From assembly GCA_958439155.1 (NCBI GenBank), contig CAUBUJ010000083.1:1-7392 (forward strand): DNA of 7,392 nucleotides, written 5' to 3'. The position numbers were made by a program, and so were the translations under genes. This stretch comes from an uncultured Veillonellaceae bacterium (GTDB lineage Bacteria; Bacillota; Negativicutes; Veillonellales; Dialisteraceae). Position 1 is the stretch's first letter; each line of letters starts with the position of its first letter. Below, piece by piece: positions 1-7,163 of the stretch. The notes below the pieces were generated by a model that saw only the letters and a program-made list of their open reading frames with translations, made no database searches and was not told where the DNA came from.

Positions 1-472
1 CCTCTTCCGGGGCAGGATAGAATTCATCCAGTTCGGCCAGTTCCGTCCGGATGGGCGGGCGGAATTTCTTTTCTCCTTCGAATTCATTCACCACGAGGCA
101 CGACTCAGAAATGGGCCGCGATTCACCGCGGTGCTGAATGAAGAGCATGTAGTAGCTGATCTGGGGCACGTCTTCTTTGCTGGTGTAGTAAATGCCGCTC
201 CGGTAGCGCGGTCCCTGGCATTTCCCCTGGATGCCGTCGGTATAGGGATTCACCACGGTGAAGAAAATGCTGAGGAGTGTGCCGATGTCGATGCGGTTGG
301 GATTGTACACCACCTTCACGCATTCCACGGCGCCTTCGGGAAGGGTCCCGTCTTCAAGGGGCGCGCCGTGGGCATAGCCTGCCACCGTATCAAGGACGCC
401 GTAAATGCGGGAAAATACTTCCTGCAGCCCATGGAAAGGGCCGCCTGCGAGATAGAGTTCTTTCTTGATCAT
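1..472 (-). CDS. msrA: MsrA-family protein lacking the catalytic cysteine (3' end cut by window)
   Basis: The visible 157 residues have the layout of peptide methionine-S-sulfoxide reductase MsrA: an N-terminal beta strand and GG-x-F-x-G loop (residues 10-15), 'TVAGYAHG' (29-36), 'AVECVKVVYNP' (48-58), 'QGPRYRSGIYY' (86-96) and 'FYPAPEE' (151-157), which matches the family's FYPAE segment just before its C-terminal tail. MsrA normally reduces methionine-S-sulfoxide through the Cys of GCFWG. Here that motif reads GPFHG: Pro12 replaces Cys and His14 replaces Trp. The usual Asp of GNDxG is Cys85 (GKCQG), while the active-site Glu (Glu50) and Tyr of YRS (Tyr90) are kept. The segment between GY and the Glu is also shorter than in E. 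coli MsrA. Start ATG at 472 is chosen because AGAGGAGG lies 5 nt upstream. It follows the operon terminator, so it is probably a separate unit. Family membership is fairly sure; reductase activity by the normal mechanism is unlikely. A downstream MsrB fusion cannot be excluded. Confidence 0.82.
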   Translation of the reverse strand, partial: MIKKELYLAGGPFHGLQEVFSRIYGVLDTVAGYAHGAPLEDGTLPEGAVECVKVVYNPNRIDIGTLLSIFFTVVNPYTDGIQGKCQGPRYRSGIYYTSKEDVPQISYYMLFIQHRGESRPISESCLVVNEFEGEKKFRPPIRTELAELDEFYPAPEE

Positions 473-534
473 TCCATCCTCCTCTAAGAACCGGGACCTT
501 TGGGGTGCCCGTCCTTTCCTCTTTTTTATATGAC

Positions 535-573
535 AAAATGGCCGCTGCCGGAAATCCTGACAGCAGCCATTTT
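535..573 (-). terminator. Intrinsic terminator closing the mut operon
   Basis: Read on the minus strand, the arms AAAAUGGC-U-GCUG and CAGC-G-GCCAUUUU form a 13-bp stem including one U-G pair. Further pairing is possible toward the loop. It begins about 48 nt after the meaB stop codon. The 3' arm ends in UUUU, followed by GUCAUAU, so the U tract is short. The A-run on the other side could make it act in both directions. It separates meaB from the msrA-like gene. Confidence 0.7.
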
Positions 574-620
574 CAGGAAAGAGCAGCCCATTTTTTTAGA
601 AAGTCTGCCTTTCCCTATTT

Positions 621-1799
621 TTATTGTTTCACATCCTGTTCGAGATGGCGGATCGCCGCACGATCCACGTCGAAGGCGTGAATCAGCTCGGTCACAGCCT
701 GGCTCGGCGACACCACGCCGGCGAGGACCGCCGCCTTCACAGAAGGCATCCGCCCCTTGATGACCGGATCATCAAAGAAGAGGTTGTGCAGGTGTTCGTC
801 GATCATGCTGTTCACCCAGTCGAGAGTCTGCCGCTGGCGCCGTGCCTGGAAGACACCGGATTTCTTGGTGACTTTCTCGAATTCATGCATCACCGCCCAC
901 AGTTCGAGAAGTCCTGTCTTCTTCAGCGCAGAGCACCGGTAGGCGTGAGTGGTCCATCCTTCTGTGGCAGGACGGATGAATTCCACCATCCGTTCATATT
1001 CGCCCTGGGTGACTTTCGCCCGTTCCAGATTGTCTCCATCGGCCTTATTGACTACGATGGCGTCAGCCAGTTCCATAATGCCTTTCTTGATGCCCTGGAG
1101 ATCATCGCCGGCACCGGTCAAAACGACGAGCATGAAGAAGTCCACCATGGACCGCACGGTGGTCTCTGACTGGCCGACCCCGACGGTTTCCACGAGGATT
1201 ACGTCGCATCCTGCCGCTTCGCAGAGAAGCATGGTTTCACGGCTCTTCCTGGCTACACCGCCAAGGGTCCCTTTGGACGGAGAAGGACGGATGAAGCAGT
1301 TCGGTTCGCGGGAGAGATTCTGCATGCGTGTCTTATCCCCCAGGATGGAACCGCCTGTAATGGAGCTCGTCGGGTCTACCGCCAGGACCGCTACATGGTA
1401 GCCCTGCTGGCAGAGCATCTGCCCGAAGGATTCAATGAAGGTACTCTTGCCGGCGCCGGGCACGCCGGTGATGCCGATGCGGAGTGCTTTCCCTGTGCGG
1501 GGAAGAAGCCCCTGGAGCACCTGCTGGGCTTTATTGAAATCTTTGGGAGCGTTGCTTTCAATCAGGGTAATTGCCTTGGAAAGGATTACCCGGTCTCCCC
1601 GGGCAACCCCGTCGATATACTGCTGTACAGTGAGTTTTTTCCGGAGCGGAATCTTGCGGAGCGGCGCGTCAGGATATTCTTTCGCTCCGGTGACGCTGTT
1701 TGCCGCCGTATCGATGCCGCGCATCACAGAACATGCGAATTCCGGATTTTTGTCTTCCGGGACCCAGCTCGGTCTCAGATCATCATCTTTGCCTGCCAT
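621..1799 (-). CDS. meaB: MeaB/ArgK-family G-protein chaperone of methylmalonyl-CoA mutase
   Basis: This 392-residue protein is a cytosolic P-loop GTPase. In the studied members it binds methylmalonyl-CoA mutase, gates adenosylcobalamin loading and protects the enzyme from inactivation. Visible motifs are the P-loop GVPGAGKST (112-120), DPTSS...GGSILGDKTRM (142-159), RPSPSKGTLGG (171-181), the switch segment ETVGVGQSE (204-212) and the guanine-specifying NKAD (251-254). The C-terminal part after about 320 fits the helical dimerisation arm. About 60 residues precede the usual start of the family's helical N-terminal region (LTVQQYIDGVARGDR, from about 56), so it is longer than the roughly 330-residue members. 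Start ATG at 1799 is supported by AGGTGG 4 nt upstream, which overlaps the TAG stop of the preceding gene; the gap between the genes is 8 nt. It is the last gene of the mut operon. Identity is very secure; the exact N-terminus is less so. Confidence 0.95.
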   Translation of the reverse strand: MAGKDDDLRPSWVPEDKNPEFACSVMRGIDTAANSVTGAKEYPDAPLRKIPLRKKLTVQQYIDGVARGDRVILSKAITLIESNAPKDFNKAQQVLQGLLPRTGKALRIGITGVPGAGKSTFIESFGQMLCQQGYHVAVLAVDPTSSITGGSILGDKTRMQNLSREPNCFIRPSPSKGTLGGVARKSRETMLLCEAAGCDVILVETVGVGQSETTVRSMVDFFMLVVLTGAGDDLQGIKKGIMELADAIVVNKADGDNLERAKVTQGEYERMVEFIRPATEGWTTHAYRCSALKKTGLLELWAVMHEFEKVTKKSGVFQARRQRQTLDWVNSMIDEHLHNLFFDDPVIKGRMPSVKAAVLAGVVSPSQAVTELIHAFDVDRAAIRHLEQDVKQ

Positions 1800-1807
1800 A
1801 GTTCCAC

Positions 1808-2296
1808 CTAACCTTCCCCGGCTTCTTCCCTGGCCATTTCATCAAGCATCCGCAAAAGGGAGAGACATCCTCTGGGAATGTCCGCGCCGGCGCCAAACAC
1901 TGCGCAGGCGCCGTCCTGGAAGAGCTGGCTGAAAGCGGCTTTCGGCACATCGCCGAAAACGAAGGCCATAATATCATCACGGCCCCGTTTGGCGAGCTCT
2001 TCCATCAATTGCGGGAATAATGTTTTATATTCCTCTTTTGCAGAGAAGAAACCAACCATGTGAACGTCATTGTCTGATGCATCCTGCGCGGCGCCGGCCG
2101 GGCTGTCTCCGTCCGGCCCTACATCCACATCCCAGCCCATATCGGAAAAAACAGAAGCCAGGATCTTCTTTGTATGCGTCCCGTCATCGGCGGTAATACC
2201 CGCCAGATACATGCGGGGACGACGGCCCTCGAGATTTTCAAACCGGGCCGCGAGTTCTTTCGCTTCCCCAAGAAGCACTTTGTCCGAATCGGTCAT
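1808..2296 (-). CDS. Stand-alone degenerate B12-binding-domain protein, paralog of the MutB C-terminus
   Basis: Residues 19-162 align without a gap to MutB 589-732, with about 74 of 144 identical by hand count. Shared blocks include EGRRPR, DMGWDVDVGP and DNDVHMVGF, the framework of a cobalamin-binding Rossmann domain. The cofactor contacts are lost. MutB DGHDRG becomes DDGTHT, so the axial His609 position is Gly39 (a His lies two residues on, at 41). The SSL of MutB becomes FSA (84-86), and GGV becomes GDV with the first Gly changed to Phe114. The first 18 residues resemble the helix preceding this domain in MutB. There is no catalytic barrel. Start ATG at 2296 has AAAGGA about 8 nt upstream. 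The gene lies between mutB and meaB, 8 nt before meaB. It probably does not bind cobalamin in the normal base-off/His-on mode. A role in mutase assembly, MeaB docking or regulation is inference. I know no named function. Confidence 0.9.
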   Translation of the reverse strand: MTDSDKVLLGEAKELAARFENLEGRRPRMYLAGITADDGTHTKKILASVFSDMGWDVDVGPDGDSPAGAAQDASDNDVHMVGFFSAKEEYKTLFPQLMEELAKRGRDDIMAFVFGDVPKAAFSQLFQDGACAVFGAGADIPRGCLSLLRMLDEMAREEAGEG

Positions 2297-2484
2297 ACCC
2301 AGTCCTTTCTGATGAAAGACAATCTTTCACCGGGCAGGGGGCGAAGTGCATCCGCCCCTTCTTTGCCTTTACCACGCTGTATTTCCACCAGATTTGTGGA
2401 CAGAAGGTCCCCCTTCTGTCCAGCAATCTGCTGAAAAGACAGCCTCACCACAGGAAAATGAAGGATTTTCCTATGCGGCTACAA
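2297..2484 (-). other. Hairpin-rich intergenic region between mutB and the degenerate B12-domain gene
   Basis: This 188-nt gap contrasts with the tight packing of the rest of the operon. In transcript order it holds: an 8-bp AGGAAAAT/ATTTTCCT stem (2452-2472) 12 nt after the mutB stop; an 11-bp perfect stem TGGACAGAAGG/CCTTCTGTCCA (2397-2422) with a 4-nt loop that reads GGGA in the RNA, a GNRA-type loop; a 6-bp GGGGCG/CGCCCC stem (2338-2358); and a small GAAAGA/TCTTTC stem (about 2314-2328). None is followed by a clear U tract, so they look like mRNA stability or processing elements rather than terminators. I see no convincing small ORF or promoter here. Confidence 0.55.
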
Positions 2485-4683
2485 TCAGCCTTCTTTCTGT
2501 TCTTCCTTCGCACGTTCTACGAGCATTTCCAGAAGCTTGATGCAGCACTTCGGAATGTTGGTGCCCGGTCCGAAGATGGCAACGGCCCCATGGTCATAGA
2601 GGAACTGGTAGTCCTGCGGAGGAATAACGCCGCCGATAGCAACGAGAATATCGCTGCGGCCCAGTTTCTTCAGATCATCCACAAGAGCCGGGAGCAGTGT
2701 CTTATGGCCTGCTGCCAGGGAGGAGAAGCCGACCATGTGCACGTCGTTGTCTACCGCGTCCTGCGCCGCTTCTTCCGGTGTCTGGAAGAGCGGGCCAACG
2801 TCCACGTCCCAGCCCATATCGGCAAAGGAGGTGGCAAGGACTTTCTGGCCTCTGTCGTGTCCGTCCTGGCCCATCTTGGCGAGGAAGATACGGGGACGGC
2901 GGCCTTCGATCTGTTCGAATTCATTGACCAGGCTCTTTGCCTTGTCGAGCTCGCTGGTGTCATCAAATTCGCTGGAGTATACGCCGGAAATGGTGTGGAT
3001 CACCGCGTTGAAGCGGCCAGATACCTTTTCCACAGCGTCGGAAATTTCACCGAGGGACGCACGGTCATGTGCTGCCTGTACAGCCATTTCAAGGAGGTTG
3101 CCGTTGTCACGGGATTCTGCTGCCTTGGTGATGGCTTCCAGATCGCGGCGGACCGCTTCCGGATCACGGATGCTTCTCAGTTTTTCCAGACGTTTGATCT
3201 GGGCATTCCGTACAGCGGTGTTGTCGATGGAAAGAACGTTCAGCGGATCTTCCTTGGCAAGGCGGTACTTGTTGAGGCCTACGATGGTTTCACGGCCGGA
3301 GTCAATGTCAGCCTGACGGCGGGCCGCGCATTCTTCGATACGCATCTTCGGAAGGCCTGTAGAAATAGCCTTTGCCATGCCGCCCAATGCTTCGACTTCC
3401 TGGATATGCGCCCAGGCGCGTTTAATGATTTCATTGGTGAGGTATTCCAGGTAGTAGGAGCCGCCCCAGGGATCAATGATCTTGCACGCTTTGGTTTCAT
3501 CCTGGATATAGAGCTGGGTATTGCGGGCGAGCCGTGCGGAGAAGTCTGTCGGCAGAGCGATTGCTTCATCCAGCGCGTTGGTGTGCAGGGACTGGGTGTG
3601 ACCGAGAGCTGCAGACATCGCTTCCATGCAGGTACGGGCAATGTTGTTGAACGGATCCTGTTCGGTGAGAGACCAGCCGGAGGTCTGGGAATGGGTACGG
3701 AGCGCCATGGACTTCGGGTTCTTCGCGCCGAAGCTCTTCAGGATCTTCGCCCAGAGCACGCGGGCAGCGCGCATCTTCGCCACTTCCATGAAGTAGTTCT
3801 TACCCTGATCCCAGAAGAAGGACAGGCGCTTTGCGAAGGCATCTACCGGCAGACCCGCTTTTTCGCCGCACCGGATGTATTCCATGCCGTCTGCCAGGGT
3901 ATAGCCCAGTTCCAGGTCGCAGGTGGCGCCGCATTCCTGGATGTGGTAGCCGGAAATGGAAATGGAATTGAACTTCGGCATGTACTTGGTGGTGTATTCG
4001 AAAATATCACCGATAATGCGCATGGACATAGCCGGCGGATAAATGTAAGTATTGCGGACCATGAATTCCTTCAGAATATCGTTCTGAATGGTGCCGGCGA
4101 GGATCTTCTTGTCCACGCCCTGTTCGATGCCGGCGCAGATGAAGAATGCCAGAATCGGAAGCACAGCGCCGTTCATGGTCATGGATACGGACATCTGGTC
4201 CAGCGGAATGCCGTCGAAGAGAATGTTCATATCGAGCATGGAGCACACAGATACACCTGCCTTGCCGACATCGCCGACTACACGGGGGTTATCGGCGTCG
4301 TAGCCGCGGTGGGTCGGAAGGTCAAACGCAATGGAAAGACCTTTCTGTCCGGCGGCGAGGTTTCTCTTGTAGAAGGCGTTGGATTCTTCAGCAGTAGAGA
4401 AGCCTGCGTACTGACGGACGGTCCAGGGACGGAATACGTACATCGTGGAGTACGGTCCGCGGAGGAAAGGCGGAATGCCGCTCATGAAATCAAGGTGATG
4501 GCAGTCCTTGTATACGTCCTCTGTATAAAGGGGAGCTACCGGGATACGTTCGAGGGTCGTATCATAAAGCGCGTCATAGTCTTTGCCGGTTTTCTCTTCG
4601 AATTTCTTCTTCCATTCATCATAGGAGCAATGCGGATGATCTCCGAGAGAAAGCTGTGTGAAATCAGGATTCGGATTTGCCAT
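2485..4683 (-). CDS. mutB: Methylmalonyl-CoA mutase large (catalytic) subunit
   Basis: This 732-residue protein catalyses the adenosylcobalamin-dependent radical interconversion of (R)-methylmalonyl-CoA and succinyl-CoA as the active subunit of a MutA-MutB heterodimer. The N-terminal barrel carries RGPYSTMYVFRPW (75-87) and RQYAGFST (90-97), whose Tyr92 matches the active-site Tyr89 of the Propionibacterium enzyme. Arg210 (MVRNTYIYPP) and His247 (SGYHIQE) match its Arg207 and His244. Other family blocks are RTHSQTSGWSL (329-339) and GHTQSLHTNALDEA (361-374). The C-terminal Rossmann domain (about 590-732) has DGHDRG (607-612) with axial His609, VGFSSL (651-656), GGV (684-686) and GPGT (705-708). 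All expected cofactor residues look intact, and the length matches the family's usual roughly 730. ATG at 4683 overlaps the mutA stop in TAATG, with AAAGGA about 11 nt upstream, so translation is probably coupled. Confidence 0.98.
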   Translation of the reverse strand: MANPNPDFTQLSLGDHPHCSYDEWKKKFEEKTGKDYDALYDTTLERIPVAPLYTEDVYKDCHHLDFMSGIPPFLRGPYSTMYVFRPWTVRQYAGFSTAEESNAFYKRNLAAGQKGLSIAFDLPTHRGYDADNPRVVGDVGKAGVSVCSMLDMNILFDGIPLDQMSVSMTMNGAVLPILAFFICAGIEQGVDKKILAGTIQNDILKEFMVRNTYIYPPAMSMRIIGDIFEYTTKYMPKFNSISISGYHIQECGATCDLELGYTLADGMEYIRCGEKAGLPVDAFAKRLSFFWDQGKNYFMEVAKMRAARVLWAKILKSFGAKNPKSMALRTHSQTSGWSLTEQDPFNNIARTCMEAMSAALGHTQSLHTNALDEAIALPTDFSARLARNTQLYIQDETKACKIIDPWGGSYYLEYLTNEIIKRAWAHIQEVEALGGMAKAISTGLPKMRIEECAARRQADIDSGRETIVGLNKYRLAKEDPLNVLSIDNTAVRNAQIKRLEKLRSIRDPEAVRRDLEAITKAAESRDNGNLLEMAVQAAHDRASLGEISDAVEKVSGRFNAVIHTISGVYSSEFDDTSELDKAKSLVNEFEQIEGRRPRIFLAKMGQDGHDRGQKVLATSFADMGWDVDVGPLFQTPEEAAQDAVDNDVHMVGFSSLAAGHKTLLPALVDDLKKLGRSDILVAIGGVIPPQDYQFLYDHGAVAIFGPGTNIPKCCIKLLEMLVERAKEEQKEG

Positions 4684-6959
4684 TATTCAATCATTCCTTT
4701 CTTTTTCTGGAGCATGCGGATCAGTTCATAGCAGTTTGCTTTGACGCTGATGAAATCATCGACGCCTGCCTTGCGGTAGGTTTCTTCCAGATCCTTGGGG
4801 GCTGCCCCTGCAAGGAAGAGGGTGCCTTTGGCTCCGAGGATTTCTTTCAGTCTCGGAGCGAGAGCCGGCACATCTTCCGGATAGGTATCATCCTTGGAGC
4901 AGATCACTGCCACATCATAGGGCGTGCCTTTGCCGTCGACGCCTGCTTTCAGTGCTTCTACGCACTTATCCCAGCGGGAGCCCGGCTTTCCTTCATCGTC
5001 CTGGAAGCCATTGTTCAGATGAACATTGAATTCGCCGACCTGGAGGAAGGAGGTGGAGAAGTCCGCTCTTGCTTTATGCTGCGGAATCTTGCCCATATTG
5101 GCGAGGAAGACTTCCACATTCTTGCCGGTCTCTTTCACATACTTTTCTGTATCAAGACGGAGCGCTTCGAACCGTTCGGTCCAGCGGTGCGGCGCAATCG
5201 CGGTAACAGCGACAGAGCCTTCACCCTTGCCGACCACTTCCCGGATTTCCCCGATGGTTGCGCCGGCGGACACCGCAGCGATCGCTTTGTCCACCGCTTC
5301 ACCGGATGCAGCGTCTTTCAGTTCTGCCAGTTTCTGGGAACGGAATGCCAGATCCAGATCAGCCCGGTATGCCTTGGCAGCGGCGGAGAGTTCCTTCTTC
5401 ACTGCGTCGGTATCTTCCGGACGGGGTTCAAGGAGAACTTCGCCCATAAGCGGATACATATTGTTGCCTACAGCGCGGTCTTTGCGGAGATCCAGCGCTT
5501 TAAAGCGGGCTGCGAGGGTCGCAGCGATTTCTTTCTGCTGGTAGCCTGCTTCAAGAGCTTTTACAGCGCCGCCGAGGCTTTCCACTTTCTGGAATTCTGC
5601 CCAGATCTTTTCGGCCAGTTCCTTGGAAAGTGCTTCCATCGCCCAGGAGCCGCCGGCCGGATCGATGGGCCGGAGCATGCCGAATTCTTCCTGAAGCATG
5701 ATCTGCAGGTTCCGCGCGATACGGCGGGAGAATTCGTCACCCTTGCGGACGGTGTCGTCATAGGGGGCGTTTTCATAGGTATCTACGCCGCCCACACAGG
5801 CAGAGAACGCTTCCGTGGTGTTGCGGAGCATGTTCACGCCTACGTCGAAAATGGTCTTGGTGAAGTACGCCGGCTTTGCGTGAATTTTCATCGCCCGGTC
5901 TGCTTCTTCCGCGCCGAAAGCGGCCATAATGTTGGACCATACCTGGCGTGCCGCGCGGAGTTTGGAGATTTCAATAAAGAAGGTCGCCCCTGTGTTGAAG
6001 CTGAAATAGAGGGACTGGGCAATATCGTGAATGGATACGCCTCTCGCAAGGAGCTGGCGTACATATTCCACTGCGTTGGCAAAGGTGTAGGCCACTTCCT
6101 GCACTGCCTGGGCGCCGCCGAGAGAGAATGCATCGGACCGGACGAAGACTGTCGCAAGGCCGGGCGCGTTCTTTGCGGCCCACTTCACAGTGTCAGCCAT
6201 TTCATCAAAGCTCTGGTCCAGGGACTCGGTGTTCTTCCCTGCAGCAGCGAGCTGTCCCAGAGGATCGGCGCCGATGACGCCGTGAAGCTTCGATACATCC
6301 TTGCCGGCTGCTTTGAGAGCCGCTGCCACGAAAGCAGTGAGTGCAAGGGAGGAGGTGCCTGCATAAATCATGAGCGGATACTTGGCCAGATCCAGCCCGT
6401 CCAGGAGGTCATGCACGTCTTCGAGAGTGGTGAGAGATACGCCCTTTTCGCCAGGTTTTTCTGCTTCTGTCACATCGATGCCTTCAAGGGTCGCATCGTC
6501 GAGACGGACATTGTAGACTGTGGAGCCCCGGTCGATTTCATGCTTCAGGAGTTCATTATTGTCCTTCGGCAGCGCTTCATCACAGGACTGGGCAATGCCC
6601 CAGGGCTGTTCCTTGTAACCGTTCACTCTCTGGCCTCTCAGGAAATCGCCCATGCCCGGATAATTATCCTTCGGAAGAATGCCTTCTGTCGCGACCGGGC
6701 CGGTGCTCTTCGTGTAAATTGGATTGAAGGTGACCCCTTCATAGGTTTTGGTGTACATGAGCTTGTCAAAGGGTTTGCCCTTCAAAAGCGCGTTGCACGC
6801 TTCCACCCATTCCTCATAGGTCGGCGGCGTAAATTCATCAAATGTAACTGCAGGGAAATCTGTTTTCCCTTCAGATTTTTTCAGAATGGCTTCCAGTTCC
6901 TTATCGGTAAGCTGTCTTACCTCAGGTTCGCCGGATGCGTTCTTTTTTGCTTCATCCAT
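4683..6959 (-). CDS. mutA: Methylmalonyl-CoA mutase small (non-catalytic) subunit
   Basis: This 758-residue protein is the structural partner of MutB. It has the mutase barrel fold (PGMGDFLRG 101-109, EQPWGIAQ 117-124, GATFFIEISKLRAARQVW 324-341, PIDPAGGSWAMEALS 431-445), followed by a B12-like Rossmann domain (about 614-755). In place of DxHxxG that domain reads NMGKIPQHKAR (621-631), so there is no axial histidine; this is normal for MutA. The protein is longer than the roughly 640-residue Propionibacterium MutA, partly through insertions in the C-terminal domain such as NGFQDDEGKPGSRWDK (650-665). The reading frame stays open upstream to 7124, but the start at 6959 (MDEAKK) is chosen because AAGGAGG lies 9 nt upstream and the upstream part runs into the riboswitch expression platform. 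It is the first gene of the operon and overlaps mutB by one base. Identity is secure. Confidence 0.97.
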   Translation of the reverse strand: MDEAKKNASGEPEVRQLTDKELEAILKKSEGKTDFPAVTFDEFTPPTYEEWVEACNALLKGKPFDKLMYTKTYEGVTFNPIYTKSTGPVATEGILPKDNYPGMGDFLRGQRVNGYKEQPWGIAQSCDEALPKDNNELLKHEIDRGSTVYNVRLDDATLEGIDVTEAEKPGEKGVSLTTLEDVHDLLDGLDLAKYPLMIYAGTSSLALTAFVAAALKAAGKDVSKLHGVIGADPLGQLAAAGKNTESLDQSFDEMADTVKWAAKNAPGLATVFVRSDAFSLGGAQAVQEVAYTFANAVEYVRQLLARGVSIHDIAQSLYFSFNTGATFFIEISKLRAARQVWSNIMAAFGAEEADRAMKIHAKPAYFTKTIFDVGVNMLRNTTEAFSACVGGVDTYENAPYDDTVRKGDEFSRRIARNLQIMLQEEFGMLRPIDPAGGSWAMEALSKELAEKIWAEFQKVESLGGAVKALEAGYQQKEIAATLAARFKALDLRKDRAVGNNMYPLMGEVLLEPRPEDTDAVKKELSAAAKAYRADLDLAFRSQKLAELKDAASGEAVDKAIAAVSAGATIGEIREVVGKGEGSVAVTAIAPHRWTERFEALRLDTEKYVKETGKNVEVFLANMGKIPQHKARADFSTSFLQVGEFNVHLNNGFQDDEGKPGSRWDKCVEALKAGVDGKGTPYDVAVICSKDDTYPEDVPALAPRLKEILGAKGTLFLAGAAPKDLEETYRKAGVDDFISVKANCYELIRMLQKKKGMIE

Positions 6960-6968
6960 GAAATAATT

Positions 6969-6975
6969 CCTCCTT
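6969..6975 (-). promoter_or_regulatory. Ribosome binding site of mutA
   Basis: The minus strand reads AAGGAGG, a near-perfect anti-16S match, 9 nt before ATG at 6959. It settles the mutA start against the longer open frame that extends into the leader. It lies about 100 nt downstream of the riboswitch terminator, so control is more likely by transcription termination than by direct masking of this site. Confidence 0.85.
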
Positions 6976-7075
6976 ATAAAGAAAGCGTTTATTGCCTCTC
7001 CAGAAGCAACGTTTCCTGAAACTGCGGCAATTTCGCTGCCTCTTCCTCTCTCCTTTCTGATGTAGATCCCGGAAT

Positions 7076-7103
7076 AAAAAACCGACCGCAAAAGAGCAGT
7101 CGG
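7076..7103 (-). terminator. Intrinsic terminator of the riboswitch expression platform
   Basis: On the minus strand, CCGACTGC and GCGGTCGG form an 8-bp stem with one U-G pair around a TCTTTT loop, directly followed by TTTTTT ATT. This is a textbook Rho-independent terminator. It lies about 60 nt after the aptamer and about 115 nt before mutA. A competing upstream hairpin (TGGTC/GACCA, about 7108-7123) extends with GGGGA/TTTCC pairing that would take up the first CC of the terminator stem. It is therefore a candidate anti-terminator. Confidence 0.85.
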
Positions 7104-7163
7104 AAAATGGTCCCGGATGACCAAATCCCCTCCCTATCGCTCGCAGGTATAACGGTGATTCCT

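Noticed and set aside
510..535. Possible promoter (TATAAA) for the msrA-like gene just after the terminator
   Set aside because: The -10-like sequence has no acceptable -35 at the right spacing; upstream bases belong to the terminator stem. A promoter is expected here, but the sequence does not show one clearly.
2238..2426. 62-codon minus-strand frame in the mutB downstream gap
   Set aside because: It overlaps the start of the degenerate B12-domain gene in another frame, crosses the hairpins and has no convincing ribosome binding site or family match.
2458..4731. 757-codon open frame on the plus strand opposite mutB
   Set aside because: It is in exact antisense register with mutB. mutB almost never uses TTA, CTA or TCA codons, which leaves the antisense frame without stops. 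The translation shows no family motif, while mutB is unmistakable.
4677..7019. 780-codon open frame on the plus strand opposite mutA
   Set aside because: It is also in exact antisense register with mutA and arises from the same codon avoidance. It has no recognisable domain and runs into the riboswitch leader.
6960..7124. In-frame upstream extension of mutA (55 more codons)
   Set aside because: It covers the terminator and leader of the riboswitch and has no family similarity. The strong AAGGAGG at 6969-6975 points to the start at 6959.
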